Shown: positions 9,303 to 19,790 of the stretch, in pieces
Layout: each line of letters opens with the position of its first letter
Position numbering within the stretch: position 1 is the stretch's first letter
Source of the DNA: Achatina immaculata
Lineage: Eukaryota; Mollusca; Gastropoda; Stylommatophora; Achatinidae
DNA: 64,000 nt
Direction: 5' to 3'
NCBI GenBank assembly: GCA_009760885.1
Contig: CM019713.1
Location: forward strand, 21,522,427-21,586,426
Position numbers and translations under genes: made by a program
The notes under the pieces: generated by a model
Seen by the model: only the letters and a program-made list of their open reading frames with translations
What the model was told of the DNA's origin: nothing
The model's database searches: none

Positions 9303-10228
9303 TTGCTCCAGAGGTCAATTACTTTCTTCTTTTGTTCTATGTTTCCAGCGGCACATCTACTGCCAGCGTTGCTCAAGTTTAAATTACTTTCTTCTTTTGT
9401 TCTATGTTTTCCAGCGGCACATCTACTGCCAGCATTGCTCAAATTTAAATTACTTTCTTCTTTTGTTCTATGTTTTCCAGCGTCACATGTACTGCCAGCG
9501 TTGCTCAAGTTTAAATTACTTTCTCCTTTTGTTATATGTTTTCCAGTCATACATCTACTGCCAGCGTTGTTCAAGTTTAAATTACTTTCTTATTTTGTTC
9601 TATGTTTTCCAGTCATATATCTACTGCCAGCGTTGCTCAAGTTTAAATTACTTTCTTCTTTTGTTATATGTTTTCCAGTCATATATCTACTGCCAGCGTT
9701 GCTCAAGTTTAAATTACTTTCTTCTTTTGTTCTATGTTTTCCAGTCATATATCTACTGCCAGCGTTGTTCAAGTTTAAATTACTTTCTTATTTTGTTCTA
9801 TGTTTTCCAGTCATATATCTACTGCCAGCGTTGCTCAAGTTTAAATTACTTTCTTCTTTTGTTCTATGTTTTCCAGTCATATATCTACTGCCAGCGTTGT
9901 TCAAGTTTAAATTACTTTCTTCTTTTGTTCTATGTTTTCCAGTCATATATCTACTGCCAGCGTTGCTCAAGTTTAAATTACTTTCTTCTTTTGTTCTATG
10001 TTTTCCAGTCATATATCTACTGCCAGCGTTGCTCAAGTTTAAATTACTTTCTTCTTTTGTTCTATGTTTTCCAGTCATATATCTACTGCCAGCGTTGCTC
10101 AAGTTTAAATTACTTTCTTCTTTTGTTCTATGTTTTCCAGTCATATATCTACTGCCAGCGTTGCTCAAGTTTAAATTACTTTCTTCTTTTGTTCTATGTT
10201 TTCCAGTCACACATCTACTGCCAGCGTT
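9303..10228. repeat. 66-bp minisatellite, about 14 copies
   Basis: The unit contains CATCTACTGCCAGCG, GCTCAAGTTTAAATTAC and TTCTATGTTTTCCAG and repeats every 66 bp with very few changes. Length divisible by three keeps long ORFs open in several frames on both strands; they are not genes. On the plus strand each unit has a convincing 3' splice-site-like sequence (pyrimidine-rich, ending in CCAG), although the host gene here is on the minus strand. Confidence 0.97.
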
Positions 10229-10385
10229 CTCAGGGCTAGAAGTAGCCTGGAAATCATTCAAGCAAGTTAGACCAGGAAGTTTGGTTTTAAAATGTCGGAA
10301 TCTGGAAGGCCGATAGTTGACCTGTGGTTGAATGTTAAAAAGTTATCTTTTCTCTCCTTTTACCTACTTTCGGTCGTCTTATTTC

Positions 10386-10492
10386 TGCTTTCATCTTCAT
10401 GAGTCTGAGATTACTTTTATCTTCATGGGCCTGAGATTACTTTTATCTTCATGGGCCTGAGATTAATTTTATCTTCATTAGTGTGGGATTAT
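10386..10492. repeat. 26-bp minisatellite, 4 copies
   Basis: The unit contains TTATCTTCATGGGCCTGAGA; the last copy has diverged. It ends at the SINE insertion site. Confidence 0.9.
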
Positions 10493-10503
10493 TTTCATAA
10501 TTA

Positions 10504-10773
10504 AAAGGTAAAGGTAGTCCCATAGCAAATACCGTAGGAGATGAAGCGTTAGAGACCTCATTATGCTGGGCCATCAGCGTATGAGGTAGGGTGGCCAGCT
10601 CCTTTTCTCGCTGCCTTTCCTTCTCAGATTTTTTCTGGTACCTATTTTACGAGGCTGGGTCGACCTCGGGGCCGTATTAGTCGCAAAAAAAATCCCGCTC
10701 AGCTGAGGATTCGAACTCTCGACCATTCGATTGCTAGACGAGTGCTCTAACCACTACGCTAGCTGGTCCCAAC
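10504..10773 (-). mobile_element. tRNA-derived SINE
   Basis: On the minus strand the element starts at 10773 with a tRNA-like head: an A box (TAGCGTAGTGGTTAGAGCAC) and a B box (AGTTCGAATCC), an anticodon-arm-like stretch between them, then a tRNA-unrelated body (CGAGGTCGACCCAGCCTCGT) and an A/T-rich 3' end (GGGACTACCTTTACCTTTTA). An exact 11-bp target duplication, TTTCATAATTA, lies at 10493-10503 and 10774-10784. The 270-bp length fits a SINE. RNA polymerase III transcription would have used the A and B boxes; mobilisation requires a partner LINE, not identified. Confidence 0.9.
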
Positions 10774-10784
10774 TTTCATAATTA

Positions 10785-11068
10785 CCTTATCCTTATTCTT
10801 CTTTTTTAAATTTTCTCAAGCCCTCTGTCAATCCTCACTCTTCAATTTTACCTATATATCAGTAAATCTGTCTACCAGCTGATATATTTTATTCATACCT
10901 TCAGCAAGTCTGTGTGTCTGTATAAATAAATTTCAGCATAAATGGATTATTCTGTATTGACCATATCAACAATTCAATTCTTTTCGCAGACCACTTTTAC
11001 ACATACAATGTGTCAGCGAATGCCTGCAGGTCAGCCACCATTTCGCAAATATATTTATGTAGTTATTC
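10785..11068. other. unique intron 1 sequence
   Basis: AT-rich, with no coding exon I would defend. A CTTTTCGCAG acceptor-like site near 10989 followed by CTGCAG|GTCAGC is noted among the rejected items. Confidence 0.5.
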
Positions 11069-11164
11069 ACTCACTCACTCACTCACTCACTCACTCACTC
11101 ACTCACTCACTCACTCACTCACTCACTCACACACTCACTCACTCACTTACTCACTCACTCACTT
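11069..11164. repeat. (CACT)n microsatellite
   Basis: About 95 bp of CACT repeats in receptor intron 1, less than 50 bp from the exon 1 donor. Confidence 0.97.
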
Positions 11165-11207
11165 TCAGAGTCACACATGCAGTCATATGACATTCACTTG
11201 CACTTAC

Positions 11208-11453
11208 CATGACAGCTATTTCTGCCCTCAGCAAACTTTCGTCTCGGTCAAACCAGTCTGTTGTATTCGAAATATTCGTCTCAACAGATTTCTGCCCTTC
11301 AATCTCCGCTCCGGCCTTCACTCTAGAGGTCAGGTCATTCATGAAGGTCATTGGTGTGACGTTGTCGTATGTCTCTGGCTTCAAGGATGGCTTCTTGGTT
11401 GCCAGTCTTAATAAAAAATCATTATTTTCTGTCAGATTGAGCTGCAGAACCAT
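11208..11453 (-). CDS. vasopressin/oxytocin (conopressin)-type receptor, exon 1 (start codon and N-terminal ectodomain)
   Basis: An 82-codon exon from ATG at 11453 to a canonical donor (GTCATG|GTAAGTG). The start has G at -3 and +4, and an in-frame stop lies about 80 bp upstream with no other ATG between, so the start is well defined. The N-terminus has four N-glycosylation sequons (NLT at residue 6, NVT at 31, NIS at 60, NTT at 63), typical of a peptide-GPCR ectodomain. It ends with FDRDESLLRAEIAVM, which matches the position and character of the acidic-to-TM1 junction of vasopressin/oxytocin receptors. It splices in phase 0 to exon 2 across a 2,815-bp intron. A CTTTCTTCCCAG acceptor-like site 13 bp upstream of the ATG suggests a possible 5' UTR intron. 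Confidence 0.85.
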
Positions 11454-11710
11454 GACTGGACTGATCCTGGGAAGAAAGGTTTCTGTCAGAGAGTAGGTTT
11501 TCCTGTGCGTGAACCTGGCGCAGCCAGTCTGTCAGGCCACACTCCTGACCTTGATCTGAGAGCCACAAATATGTCCTTGTATGTATATATTTTAGACACC
11601 AGCATTTGTATACTTCACGTTACCTGGAATTTAAAAAAAATGCGACGTGTTATCGCTTTGTTTGAATATCTGAAATCAGTTGCTTGTCATGGTGACGGCG
11701 AAGACGAGGA
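11454..11710. other. region upstream of the receptor start codon
   Basis: Putative 5' UTR or first intron/promoter side of the minus-strand receptor gene. The minus-strand frame of exon 1 stays open to a TGA near 11532. I see no clear TATA element or other promoter motif. Confidence 0.45.
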
Positions 11711-11870
11711 AGGACATGCTATGAAGGACTTGCTGAAGGACATGCTATGAAGGACTTGCTGAAGGACATGCTATGAAGGACTTGCTGAAGGACATGCTAT
11801 GAAGGACTTGCTGAAGGACATGATATTAAGGACTTGCTGAAGGACATGCTATGAAGGACTTGCTAAAAGA
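11711..11870. repeat. 26-bp minisatellite, about 6 copies
   Basis: Unit ATGCTATGAAGGACTTGCTG plus AAGGAC, nearly perfect, with one variant copy (ATGATATTAAGG). Confidence 0.95.
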
Positions 11871-11904
11871 CATCCAGCCTAAAGTTCCTTCAGACGTCGA
11901 GACC

Positions 11905-13110
11905 ACAGGTTTTCAGGTACACATGTCATCAAGATAGTGTAGCGACGATATAGTGGACTAGATGACATCAACATAGTGTAGCGACGATGTAATGGACTAG
12001 ATGACATCAACATAGTGTAGCGACGATGTAGTGGACTAGATGACATCAACATAGTGTAGCGACGATGTAGTGGACTAGATGACATCAACATAGTGTAGCG
12101 ACAATGTAGTGGACTAGATGACATCACGATAGTGTAGCGATGATGTAAAGGACTAGACGACATCAAGATAGTTTAGCGATGATGTAGTGGACTAGACGTC
12201 ATCAAGATAGAGTAGTGATGATATAGTGGACTAGATGTCATTAAAATATTGTGGCGATGATGTAGTGGACATCAAGATAATGTGGCAGTAATGTAGTGGA
12301 CTGGATGGCATCAAGTTTGTGTAGCTGGATGACGTAGTGGACCAGATGACGTCAAGATAGTGTAGCGATGATGTAGTGGACATCAAGATAGTGTGGCAGT
12401 AATGTAGTGGACTGGATGGCATCAAGTTTGTGTAGCGTGATTTCGTAGTGGACCAGATGACATCACGTTAGTGTCTCGTGATGTTGCAGTGTACGAGATG
12501 ACATCAAATTTGTGCAGCGTCATGTTGTGTGGACCAGATGATATCAAGTTAGTGTCGCGATGATGTAATGGACCAGATATCAAGTTAGTGTAGCGTGATG
12601 ATGTAGTGGACAAGATATCAAGTTAGTGTAGCGATGATGTAGCGGACCAGATGACATCAAGTTAGTGTCGCGATGATGTAGTGGACCAGATATCAAGTTA
12701 GTGTAGCGATGATGTAGTGGACAAGATATTAAGTTAGTGTAGCGATGATGTAGCGGACCAGATGACATCAAGTTAGTGTCGCGATGATGTAGTGGACCAG
12801 ATGACACCAAGTTAGTGTCGCGATGATGTAGTGGACCAGATGACATCAAGTTAGTGTCGCGATGATGTAGTGGACCAGATGACGCCAAGTTAGTGTCGCG
12901 ATGATGTAGTGGACCAAATGACATCAAGTTAGTGTCGCGATGATGTAGCGGACCAGATATCAAGTTAGTGTAGTGATGATGTAGTGAATTAGATGACATC
13001 AAGTTAGTGTGGCAGTGATGTTGTGGACTAGATGACATGAAGTTAGTTTAGCGCGATGATGTAGTGGTCTAGATAACATGAAATTAGTGAAGCGATGATG
13101 GAAATTGGAA
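11905..13110. repeat. 39-bp minisatellite, about 30 copies in two sequence blocks
   Basis: The left block (11.9-12.25 kb) uses ATGACATCAACATAGTGTAG and CGACGATGTAGTGGAC. The right block (12.5-13.1 kb) uses ATGACATCAAGTTAGTGTCG and CGATGATGTAGTGGACCAG. An irregular middle (12.25-12.5 kb) has deletion variants. Serine/proline/histidine-rich minus-strand ORFs result from the 13-codon period. Confidence 0.95.
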
Positions 13111-13324
13111 GGCAGACAAGATAACATGGCAGTCAAACATTGGAACTCGTAGAAGTTTCACTGCACGTAATTGTTACAATAAATATCATTCAGATATTTT
13201 GGGCAGCTATTTTAGAGAAAAAAACAGAAAAGGAAGAAAAAACATAAAAGAAAACGAAGAAATAAAACTCGAATTACCGATAAGATCAACGACATAAAGG
13301 TAGACAAAGTAAGATATATATAGC
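13111..13324. other. unique A-rich spacer
   Basis: No coding or repeat signal beyond an A-rich stretch near 13217-13270. Confidence 0.5.
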
Positions 13325-13925
13325 ATTTTTTTTATTTCACTTATAACATTTTCTTTATTTAACTTGCAACATTTTCTTTATTTAACTTATAGAATTTTCT
13401 TTATTTAATTTATAGCATTTTCTTTATTTAACTTATAATATTTTCTTCATTTAATTTATAGCATTTTCTTTAACTTATAGCATTTTATTTATTTAACTTA
13501 TAACATGTTCCTTATTTAACTTATCTTCGCGTGTACTTTATTTAACTTATCTTCGCATGTACTTTATTTAACTTATCTTCGCATGTACTTTATTTAACTT
13601 ATCTTCCTTTGTACTTTATTTAACTTATCTTTCCATGTACTTTATTTAACTTATTTTCGCATGTACTTTATGTAACTTATCTTCGCATGCACCTTATTTA
13701 ACTTATCTTCGCATGCACTTTATTTAACTCATCTTCGTTTGTACTTTATTTAATGTATTTTTGCATGTACTTTATTTAACTTATCTTCACATTTACTTTA
13801 TTTAACTTATCTTCGTATGTACTTTACTTATCTTCCCATGTACTTTATTTAGCTTATCTTCGCATGTACTTTATTTAACTTATATTCCCATGTACTTTAT
13901 TTAACTTATCTTCCCATGTACTTTA
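13325..13925. repeat. 24-26-bp TTTATTTAACTTAT minisatellite, about 24 copies
   Basis: The first part has ATTTTCTTTATTTAACTTAT units; the second has CTTCGCATGTACTTTATTTA units. The shared TTTATTTAACTTAT core shows that one array diverged into two sub-blocks. Confidence 0.93.
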
Positions 13926-13978
13926 TAAAATTGAATAAAAGGAAATGAAAAGTGCGCGGAAAACATGTTTTTCAGATA

Positions 13979-14036
13979 TACGCGCACGCACGCACGCACG
14001 CACACACACACGTGCACGCACACACACACGCGCGCA
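13979..14036. repeat. (CA)n/(CGCA)n microsatellite
   Basis: Alternating purine-pyrimidine sequence of ACGC and ACAC units, prone to Z-DNA. Confidence 0.93.
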
Positions 14037-14454
14037 ATCACACATGGTGTAATACTGATGTAACAGTTCACAGGTGCAAATGCACTATAAACAAAAACTA
14101 GCCGTACTACGTCATACACGCATATATATTTGAGGGATCACCTGTACAGTGTTGGAAGATTTGTTACAGTCATCGATCTTACAGGTTGTGGGAGCTCTTT
14201 AATGCTGCTAAATAATTCCGACACGGTTCAGAGATTTCATGACAAAACTGACTAGCTGTACACACACAATCCTGGACTCACCTGCGAACACCTTCAATAA
14301 GGAAGTCTTTATATATAGAAAACCTTCCAGATTTACATACTTCAAGCATGGAGTTGGACATATCTATAAACCATGTAGTTTTTTTATGTACAGATTTTTT
14401 TATATGAGATGAATAAAAACTTCAGGAGACTGAAAGATCATACGTGGTATCTAA
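14037..14454. other. unique sequence with a weak candidate exon end
   Basis: On the minus strand, a GTTCGCAG|GTGAGTCC donor lies at 14289/14288, preceded by an open frame readable as MSNSMLEVCKSGRF and KDFLIEGV. There is no convincing acceptor, so I do not call a gene. Confidence 0.25.
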
Positions 14455-14630
14455 TATGTAACAGAGACATGTACACGAGACATACAACTTTAACAGAGAC
14501 ACCTACACAAGACTTACAACTTTAACAGATTCACGTACACGAGACATACAACTTTAACAGATTCACGTACACGAGACATACAACTTTAACAGATTCACGT
14601 ACACGAGACATACAACTTTAAGAGAGACAA
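14455..14630. repeat. 32-bp minisatellite, 5 copies
   Basis: The unit contains CATACAACTTTAACAGATTC and ACGTACACGAGA. Confidence 0.93.
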
Positions 14631-14767
14631 CTTTTTAAAAAATGTTCAGTACTACATTCATATTTTACAGATTAAACATTAAAAAATTTGTAGCTCTGTT
14701 TGCCTGTCTGTTTGCCTGTCTATTTGTCTGTCTGTTTATCTGTCTGTCTGCCTGCGCCCCTTCCCTT

Positions 14768-14856
14768 TCTCTGAATTGCAGAATGTAAGACAGGCCTGCG
14801 TGCCCAATTCTTTACCCTTTAAAAATTCATTTATTCATTCACTCATTCATTCATAC
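14768..14856 (+). mobile_element. CR1/L2-like LINE 3'-end fragment with (CATT)n tail
   Basis: GCAGAATGTAAGACAGGCCT, GCGTGCCCAATTCTTTACCC and TTTAAAAATTC match the shared 3' end; the tail is ATTC/CATT. Only about 60 bp of body is kept. A degenerate TCTG/TTTG tract (14695-14755) sits just upstream. Confidence 0.85.
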
Positions 14857-14954
14857 TTTCACTTCTGGTGTAAGTATAAATATTAGCAGGCCTTCCTTAA
14901 ATCTTTCTTAAATATTTAGTTTTCACCAGGGAGAATATGATCTCAGACAACCCG

Positions 14955-15545
14955 ATCATTACATTACCAAGAAATTTACATTACCAAGAATTTTACTTTA
15001 TGAAGAATTACATCACCAAGAATTTTACATTACCAAGAATTTTAAATTACCAATAATTACATTAACAAGGATTTTACATTACCAAGAATTTTACATTACC
15101 AAGAATTTTACATTACCAAGAATTTTACATTGCCAAGAATTACATCACCAAATATTTTACATTACCAAAAATTTTACATTACCAAGAATTAAATCACCAA
15201 GGATTTTACATTACCAATAATTTTACATTACCAAGAAGTTTACATTACCAATAATTACATTACCAGGGATATTAAATTACCAATAGTTACATTACCAGGA
15301 ATTTTACATTACCAAGAATTTTACATTACCAATAATTTTACATTACCAAGAATTTTACATTACCAATAATTACATTACCAAGGATATTAAATTACCAATA
15401 GTTACATTACCAGGAATTTTACATTACCAAGAATTTTACATTACCAAGAATTTTACATTACCAATAATTACATTACCAAGGATATTAAATTACCAATAGT
15501 TACATTACCAGGAATGTTACATGACCAAGAATGACATTACTAAGA
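14955..15545. repeat. 16-21-bp TTACATTACCAAGAATT minisatellite, about 33 units
   Basis: Short units TTTTACATTACCAAGAA and length variants, with an ~88-bp higher-order pattern (AGGATATTAAATTACC) repeated three times between 15260 and 15500. Confidence 0.93.
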
Positions 15546-15654
15546 ATTACTTACAAAAATCACTTACTTACAATCCAGCGGGTGAAAGTTTAAGTGAGTA
15601 AATATGTGGCTGTGTGGAGAAAGTTAACATGCTTACCATTTTCATGTTTGTGAA

Positions 15655-16560
15655 GAATGTAAATGTGACTACAGGTTATCTATGAAGAACGTAAATGTGG
15701 CTACAGGTTATCTGTCAAGAATGTAGATGTGGCTACAGGTTATCTGTGAAGAATGTAAATGTGGCTACAGGTTATCTGTCAAGAATGTAGATGTGGCTAC
15801 AGGTTATCTGTCAAGAATGTAGATGTGGCTACAGGTTATCTGTGAAGAATGTAAATGTGGCCGCAGGTTATCTGTGAAGAGTGTAAATGTGACTACAGGC
15901 TATCTATGAAGAATGTAAATGTGACTACAGGTTATCTATGAAGAGTGTATATGTGGCTACAGATTATGTATGAGGAGTGTAAATGTGGCTACAAGTTATC
16001 TGTGAAGAGTGTAAATGTGGCTACAAGTTATCTGTGAAGAGTGTAAATGTGGCTACAGGTTATCTATGAAGAGTGTAAATGTGGCTACAGGTTATCTGTG
16101 AAGAGTGTAAATGTGGCTACAAGTTATCTGTGAAGAGTGTAAATGTGGCTACAAGTTATCTGTGAAGAGTGTAAATGTGGCTACAAGTTATCTGTGAAGA
16201 GTGTAAATGTGGCTACAAGTTACCTGTGAAGAGTGTAAATGTGACTACAGGTTATCTATGAAGAATGTAAATGTGGCTACAGGTTATCTATGAAAAATGT
16301 AAATGTGGCTACAGGTTATCTGTGAAGAGTGTAAATGTGGCTACAGGTTATCTATGAAAAATGTAAATGTGGCTACAGGTTATCTGTGAAGAGTGTAAAT
16401 GTGGCTACAGGTTATCTATGAAAAATGTAAATGTGGCTACAGGTTATCTATGAAAAATGTAAATGTGGCTACAGGTTATCTGTGAAGAGTGTAAATGTGA
16501 CTACAGGTTATCTATGAAGAATGTAAATGTGGCCACAGGTTTATTTGTGACGAGTGTGCA
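15655..16560. repeat. 32-bp minisatellite, about 28 copies
   Basis: The unit contains GTGGCTACAGGTTATCTGTG and AAGAGTGTAAAT. Variants (ATCTATGAAG, ACAAGTTATC) occur in runs, indicating local homogenisation. Confidence 0.96.
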
Positions 16561-16639
16561 AGTGATTACAAGTTCTGATGACGAAAGCTCCAGTGAGGAA
16601 AAGAACAATCCAGTTTTTTTGCGGTATTTTTTCTTGCTG

Positions 16640-16790
16640 GGGGGGGGGGAATTGATTGATTGATTGGTTGACTGATTGATTGATTGATTGATTGATTGAT
16701 CTTTATTTGAAAATTGTTAAGAATTGGGCACGGGGATCGGTCTGACATTCTCCCCTTTATCATACAACTTTCACTCTGTGAAAGATAGAT
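16640..16790 (-). mobile_element. CR1/L2-like LINE 3'-end fragment, antisense, (ATCA)n tail
   Basis: On the plus strand it reads (GATT)n, then GATCTTTATTTGAAAAT, GTTAAGAATTGGGCACG, GGTCTGACATTCTCCCCTTT and ATCATACAACTTTCACTC. This is the reverse complement of the shared 3' end, AATAAAGATC(AATC)n, as in the copy at 28050-28145. A G10 run precedes the tail. Confidence 0.88.
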
Positions 16791-16814
16791 GAATTGCTTG
16801 ATACAGCTGATTTG

Positions 16815-17060
16815 ATCATCTCCAGTCAAACTATAATAGCAACTTCCAGTCATAGTGTAAATACTTCCAGTCAAATTATAATTATAACTTTCAGTCATAT
16901 TATAGTAACTTCCAGTCATATTATAATGATAACTTTAATTCAGTTTATAATGAAAGCTTCCAGTCAAATTGTAATGATAACTTTCGGTTAGATTATAATG
17001 AAAACTTCCAGTCAAATTGTAATGATAACTTTCCATCAAATTATAATGAAAGCTTTTAGT
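16815..17060. repeat. about 33-bp minisatellite, about 7 diverged copies
   Basis: Units around TTCCAGTCAAATTATAATGA and AACTTTC, with several indels. Confidence 0.85.
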
Positions 17061-17084
17061 CTGTGGCAGATTTTTGTGTGTCTC

Positions 17085-17245
17085 GACCACGCTAGTCCCT
17101 GAAGTCCATATCTGCTTGTAGAATCACATAAACCAGTTTCGATCACGCTACTCCCTGAAGTCCATATCTGCTTGTAGAACCACATAAACCAGCCTCGAGC
17201 ACGATATTCCCTGCAGTTCATACATGCATGTAGAACCACAAAAAC
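17085..17245. repeat. 56-bp tandem repeat, 3 copies
   Basis: CACGCTAGTCCCTGAAGTCC starts at 17088 and recurs at 17144 and 17200, each followed by ATCTGCTTGTAGAA-like sequence. Confidence 0.9.
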
Positions 17246-17624
17246 TAGGCAAACCGCGTTAAGATAAGACAGGAACTGGCCAGTTTCTTTTCTTTTATTG
17301 TGATGACTAGCTGATCACATGACTAGCTGACCACATGACTAGCCGATCACAGACAATTGATCACAGAACAGCTGATGACAGACTGACAAAACGTTCTCAA
17401 CTTGTCAGACATACGGTCTGGGCTCAGAACGGAGAGCGCTCAACAGACTTTAGCAAGGACAACACTGGCCAGAAAAGATGATATTTTTAAAATCAATTAT
17501 AAATCAATACCACAATCGCTTTGTAACACCAACAATAATCAAGTCATTTAAGAGATCACATAACTGCTTCTTAAGACAAGCAATGCTGGTTCTGCAGCGG
17601 CTGTATTCACTGAGGAACTGTGTG
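17246..17624. other. unique sequence with a short CATGACTAGCTGA repeat
   Basis: GATCACATGACTAGCTGA-type words repeat three or four times at 17300-17350. A G14 run at about 17625-17638 borders the next array. No gene was recognised. Confidence 0.5.
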
Positions 17625-17664
17625 GGGGGGGGGGGGGGACACAAAGATGCTCTTCCCAAGGACA

Positions 17665-18330
17665 GCATAGGAATAGAGCAATGTAACCAGCTTAAGACCA
17701 GCACAAAAAATAGAGCAATGTAACCAGCTTAAGACCAGCACAAAAAATAGAGCAAGGTAACCAGCTTAAGACCAACACAAACAATAGAGCAATGTAACCA
17801 GCTTAAGACCAACACAAACAATAGAGCAATGTAACCAGCTTAAGACCAACACAAAAATAGAGCAGTGTGACCAGCTTAAGATCAACACAAAAAATAGAGC
17901 AATGTAACCAGCTTAAGACCAACACAAAAATAGAGCAATGTAAGCAGCTTAAGACCAACACAAAAAATAGAGCAATGTAACCAGCTTAAGACCAACACAA
18001 AAATAGAGCAATGTAACCAGCTTAAGACCAACACAAAAAATAGAGCAATGTAACCAGCTTAAGACCAACACAAAAATAGAGCACTGTAACCAACTTAAGA
18101 CCAACACAAAAATAGAGCAATGTAACCAGCTTAAGACCAACACAAAAATAGAGCAATGTAACCAGTTTAAGACCAGCACAAAAATAGAGCAATGTAACCA
18201 GCTTAAGACCAGCACAAAAATAGAGCAATGTAACCAGCTTAAGACCAACACAAAAATAGAGCAATATAACCAGCTTAAGACCAGCACAAAAATAGAGCAA
18301 TGTAACCAGCTTCAGTCCACAGCAAACATG
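17665..18330. repeat. 34-36-bp minisatellite, about 19 copies
   Basis: The unit contains ATAGAGCAATGTAACCAGCT and TAAGACCAACACAAAA; the variable A-run changes unit length. Minus-strand hydrophobic ORFs (LVTLLYF) are repeat artefacts. Confidence 0.96.
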
Positions 18331-18604
18331 GAGCAATATAACCGGCTACAGAGCAACAGAAACAATTATTAAGAATGTCTGAGACAAGTGTCAGTAATGA
18401 ACCTAGATTCTTTGGTCGCCTGCACACTGTCCTATTAAAACTGTCTTGTTAAAACTAGTTTCTGAAACTATAGTGTTGATTGTTAAAACTATCATTTTTA
18501 AAATTATCCTGCTGAAAGTATAATATTTCAGTTGTAAATCGTCACTTCATGCGACAGATGGAACTACATGTGAAAATGTTTCACACAAATTATTTCCCTT
18601 GTAG

Positions 18605-18732
18605 GAGTGAAGCAAAGAATTCCAGAATATCCAAGTTTTGCAGATAAAATGCCACCAGAACTGACCACAGAATATGGGTCAGTCATACGCCAGGAGGCTG
18701 CTGGGAAGACCTGGATGAAGCTGGCGACTTGA
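18605..18732 (+). CDS. candidate terminal coding exon, protein not recognised
   Basis: A pyrimidine-rich acceptor (ATTATTTCCCTTGTAG|GAGTG) opens a frame of 41 complete codons, after two exon-start bases that complete a split codon, ending at TGA 18730-18732. The peptide reads VKQRIPEYPSFADKMPPEL then TTEYGSVIRQEAAGKTWMKL and AT. It is hydrophilic with balanced composition, unlike the repeat-derived ORFs nearby. The sequence after the stop is A-rich. I do not recognise the family. The opposite strand also has an open frame here (18809 to 18564), so strand is not certain. Support is the acceptor, natural composition and position in one of the few unique segments. Confidence 0.4.
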
Positions 18733-18824
18733 TCCAGGCCATCGGGCCCTGATTTACAAGACTTATAAAGGAGGATAGAGATGTGTGCTTCGGTTTTACA
18801 AACAAACAAAAAAAAAAGATAAAA

Positions 18825-19790
18825 ATAATAGCTTCACTTGGTACTTGACAAAGATGCGTACACGCTAGAGAGAATAGCTTCACTTGGTACTTGACACAGG
18901 AGAGTACACGTTAGAGAGAATAGCTTCACTTGGTACTTAACACAAATGAGTACACGCTAGAGAGATTAGCTTCACTCGGTACTTGACAAAGATGCGTACA
19001 CGCTAGAGAGAATAGCTTCACTTGGTACATGATACAGGAGAGTAGAGAGAATAGCTTCACTTGGTATTTGACACAGGAGAGTAGAGAGAATAGCTTCACT
19101 TGGTACATGACACAGGAGAGTAGAGAGAATAGCTTCACTTGGTATTTGACACAGGAGAGTAGAGAGAATAGCTTCACTTGGTATTTGACACAGGAGAGTA
19201 GAGAGAATAGCTTCACTTGGTACATGACACAGGAGAGTAGAGAGAATAGCTTCACTTGGTATTTGACACAGGAGAGTACACGCTAGAAAGAATAGCTTCA
19301 CTTGGTACTTAACACAAATGAGTACACGCTAGAGAGATTAGCTTCACTTGGTACTTGACAAAGATGAGTATACGCTAGAGAGAATAGCTTCACTTGGTAC
19401 TTGACACAGGAGAGTACTCGCTTGAGAGATTAGCTTCACTTGGTACTCAACACAGGAGAGTACACGCTAGAGAGATTAGCTTCACTTGGTACTTGACACA
19501 GGAGAGTACACGCTAGAGAGAATAGCTTCACCTTGGTATTTGACACAGGAGAGTACATGCTAGAGAGAATAGCTTCACATGGTACTTGACACAGGAGAGT
19601 ACACGCTAGAGAGATTAGCTTCACTTTCTACTTGACACAGGCGAGTACACGCCAGAAATAATAGCTTCATTTGGTACTTGACACAGGAGAGTACACGCTA
19701 GAAAGAATAGCTTCACTTTCTACTTGACACAGGAAAGTACACGCTAGAGAGAATAGCTTCACTTGGTACTTAACACAGATGAGTACAGCC
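18825..19790. repeat. 39/46-bp minisatellite, about 22 copies with two unit lengths
   Basis: The unit contains AGAATAGCTTCACTTGGTAC and TTGACACAGGAGAGTA. Long units (46 bp) carry CACGCTAG; a central block of about seven short units (39 bp, 19029-19270) lacks it. The short block stays open in frame on both strands because 39 is a multiple of three. Confidence 0.95.

Noticed and set aside
9180..10316. 378-codon and 280-codon plus-strand ORFs and matching minus-strand ORFs
   Set aside because: Produced by a 66-bp unit (22 codons) that leaves several frames open on both strands; no conserved domain and near-identical DNA repeats.
10504..10773. functional tRNA gene on the minus strand
   Set aside because: A and B boxes are present, but there is no closed acceptor stem, and the element has a long unrelated body and a target duplication: a SINE.
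10990..11029. 40-bp plus-strand exon between CTTTTCGCAG and GTCAGC
   Set aside because: Weak donor, no recognisable peptide, antisense within receptor intron 1.
11905..13110. CRISPR-like array
   Set aside because: Units are contiguous with no unique spacers, and the DNA is eukaryotic; the same reasoning applies to all other arrays here.
18564..18809. 81-codon minus-strand ORF over the candidate plus-strand exon
   Set aside because: No splice sites or motif; the plus strand has the acceptor and stop. Kept as an alternative only.
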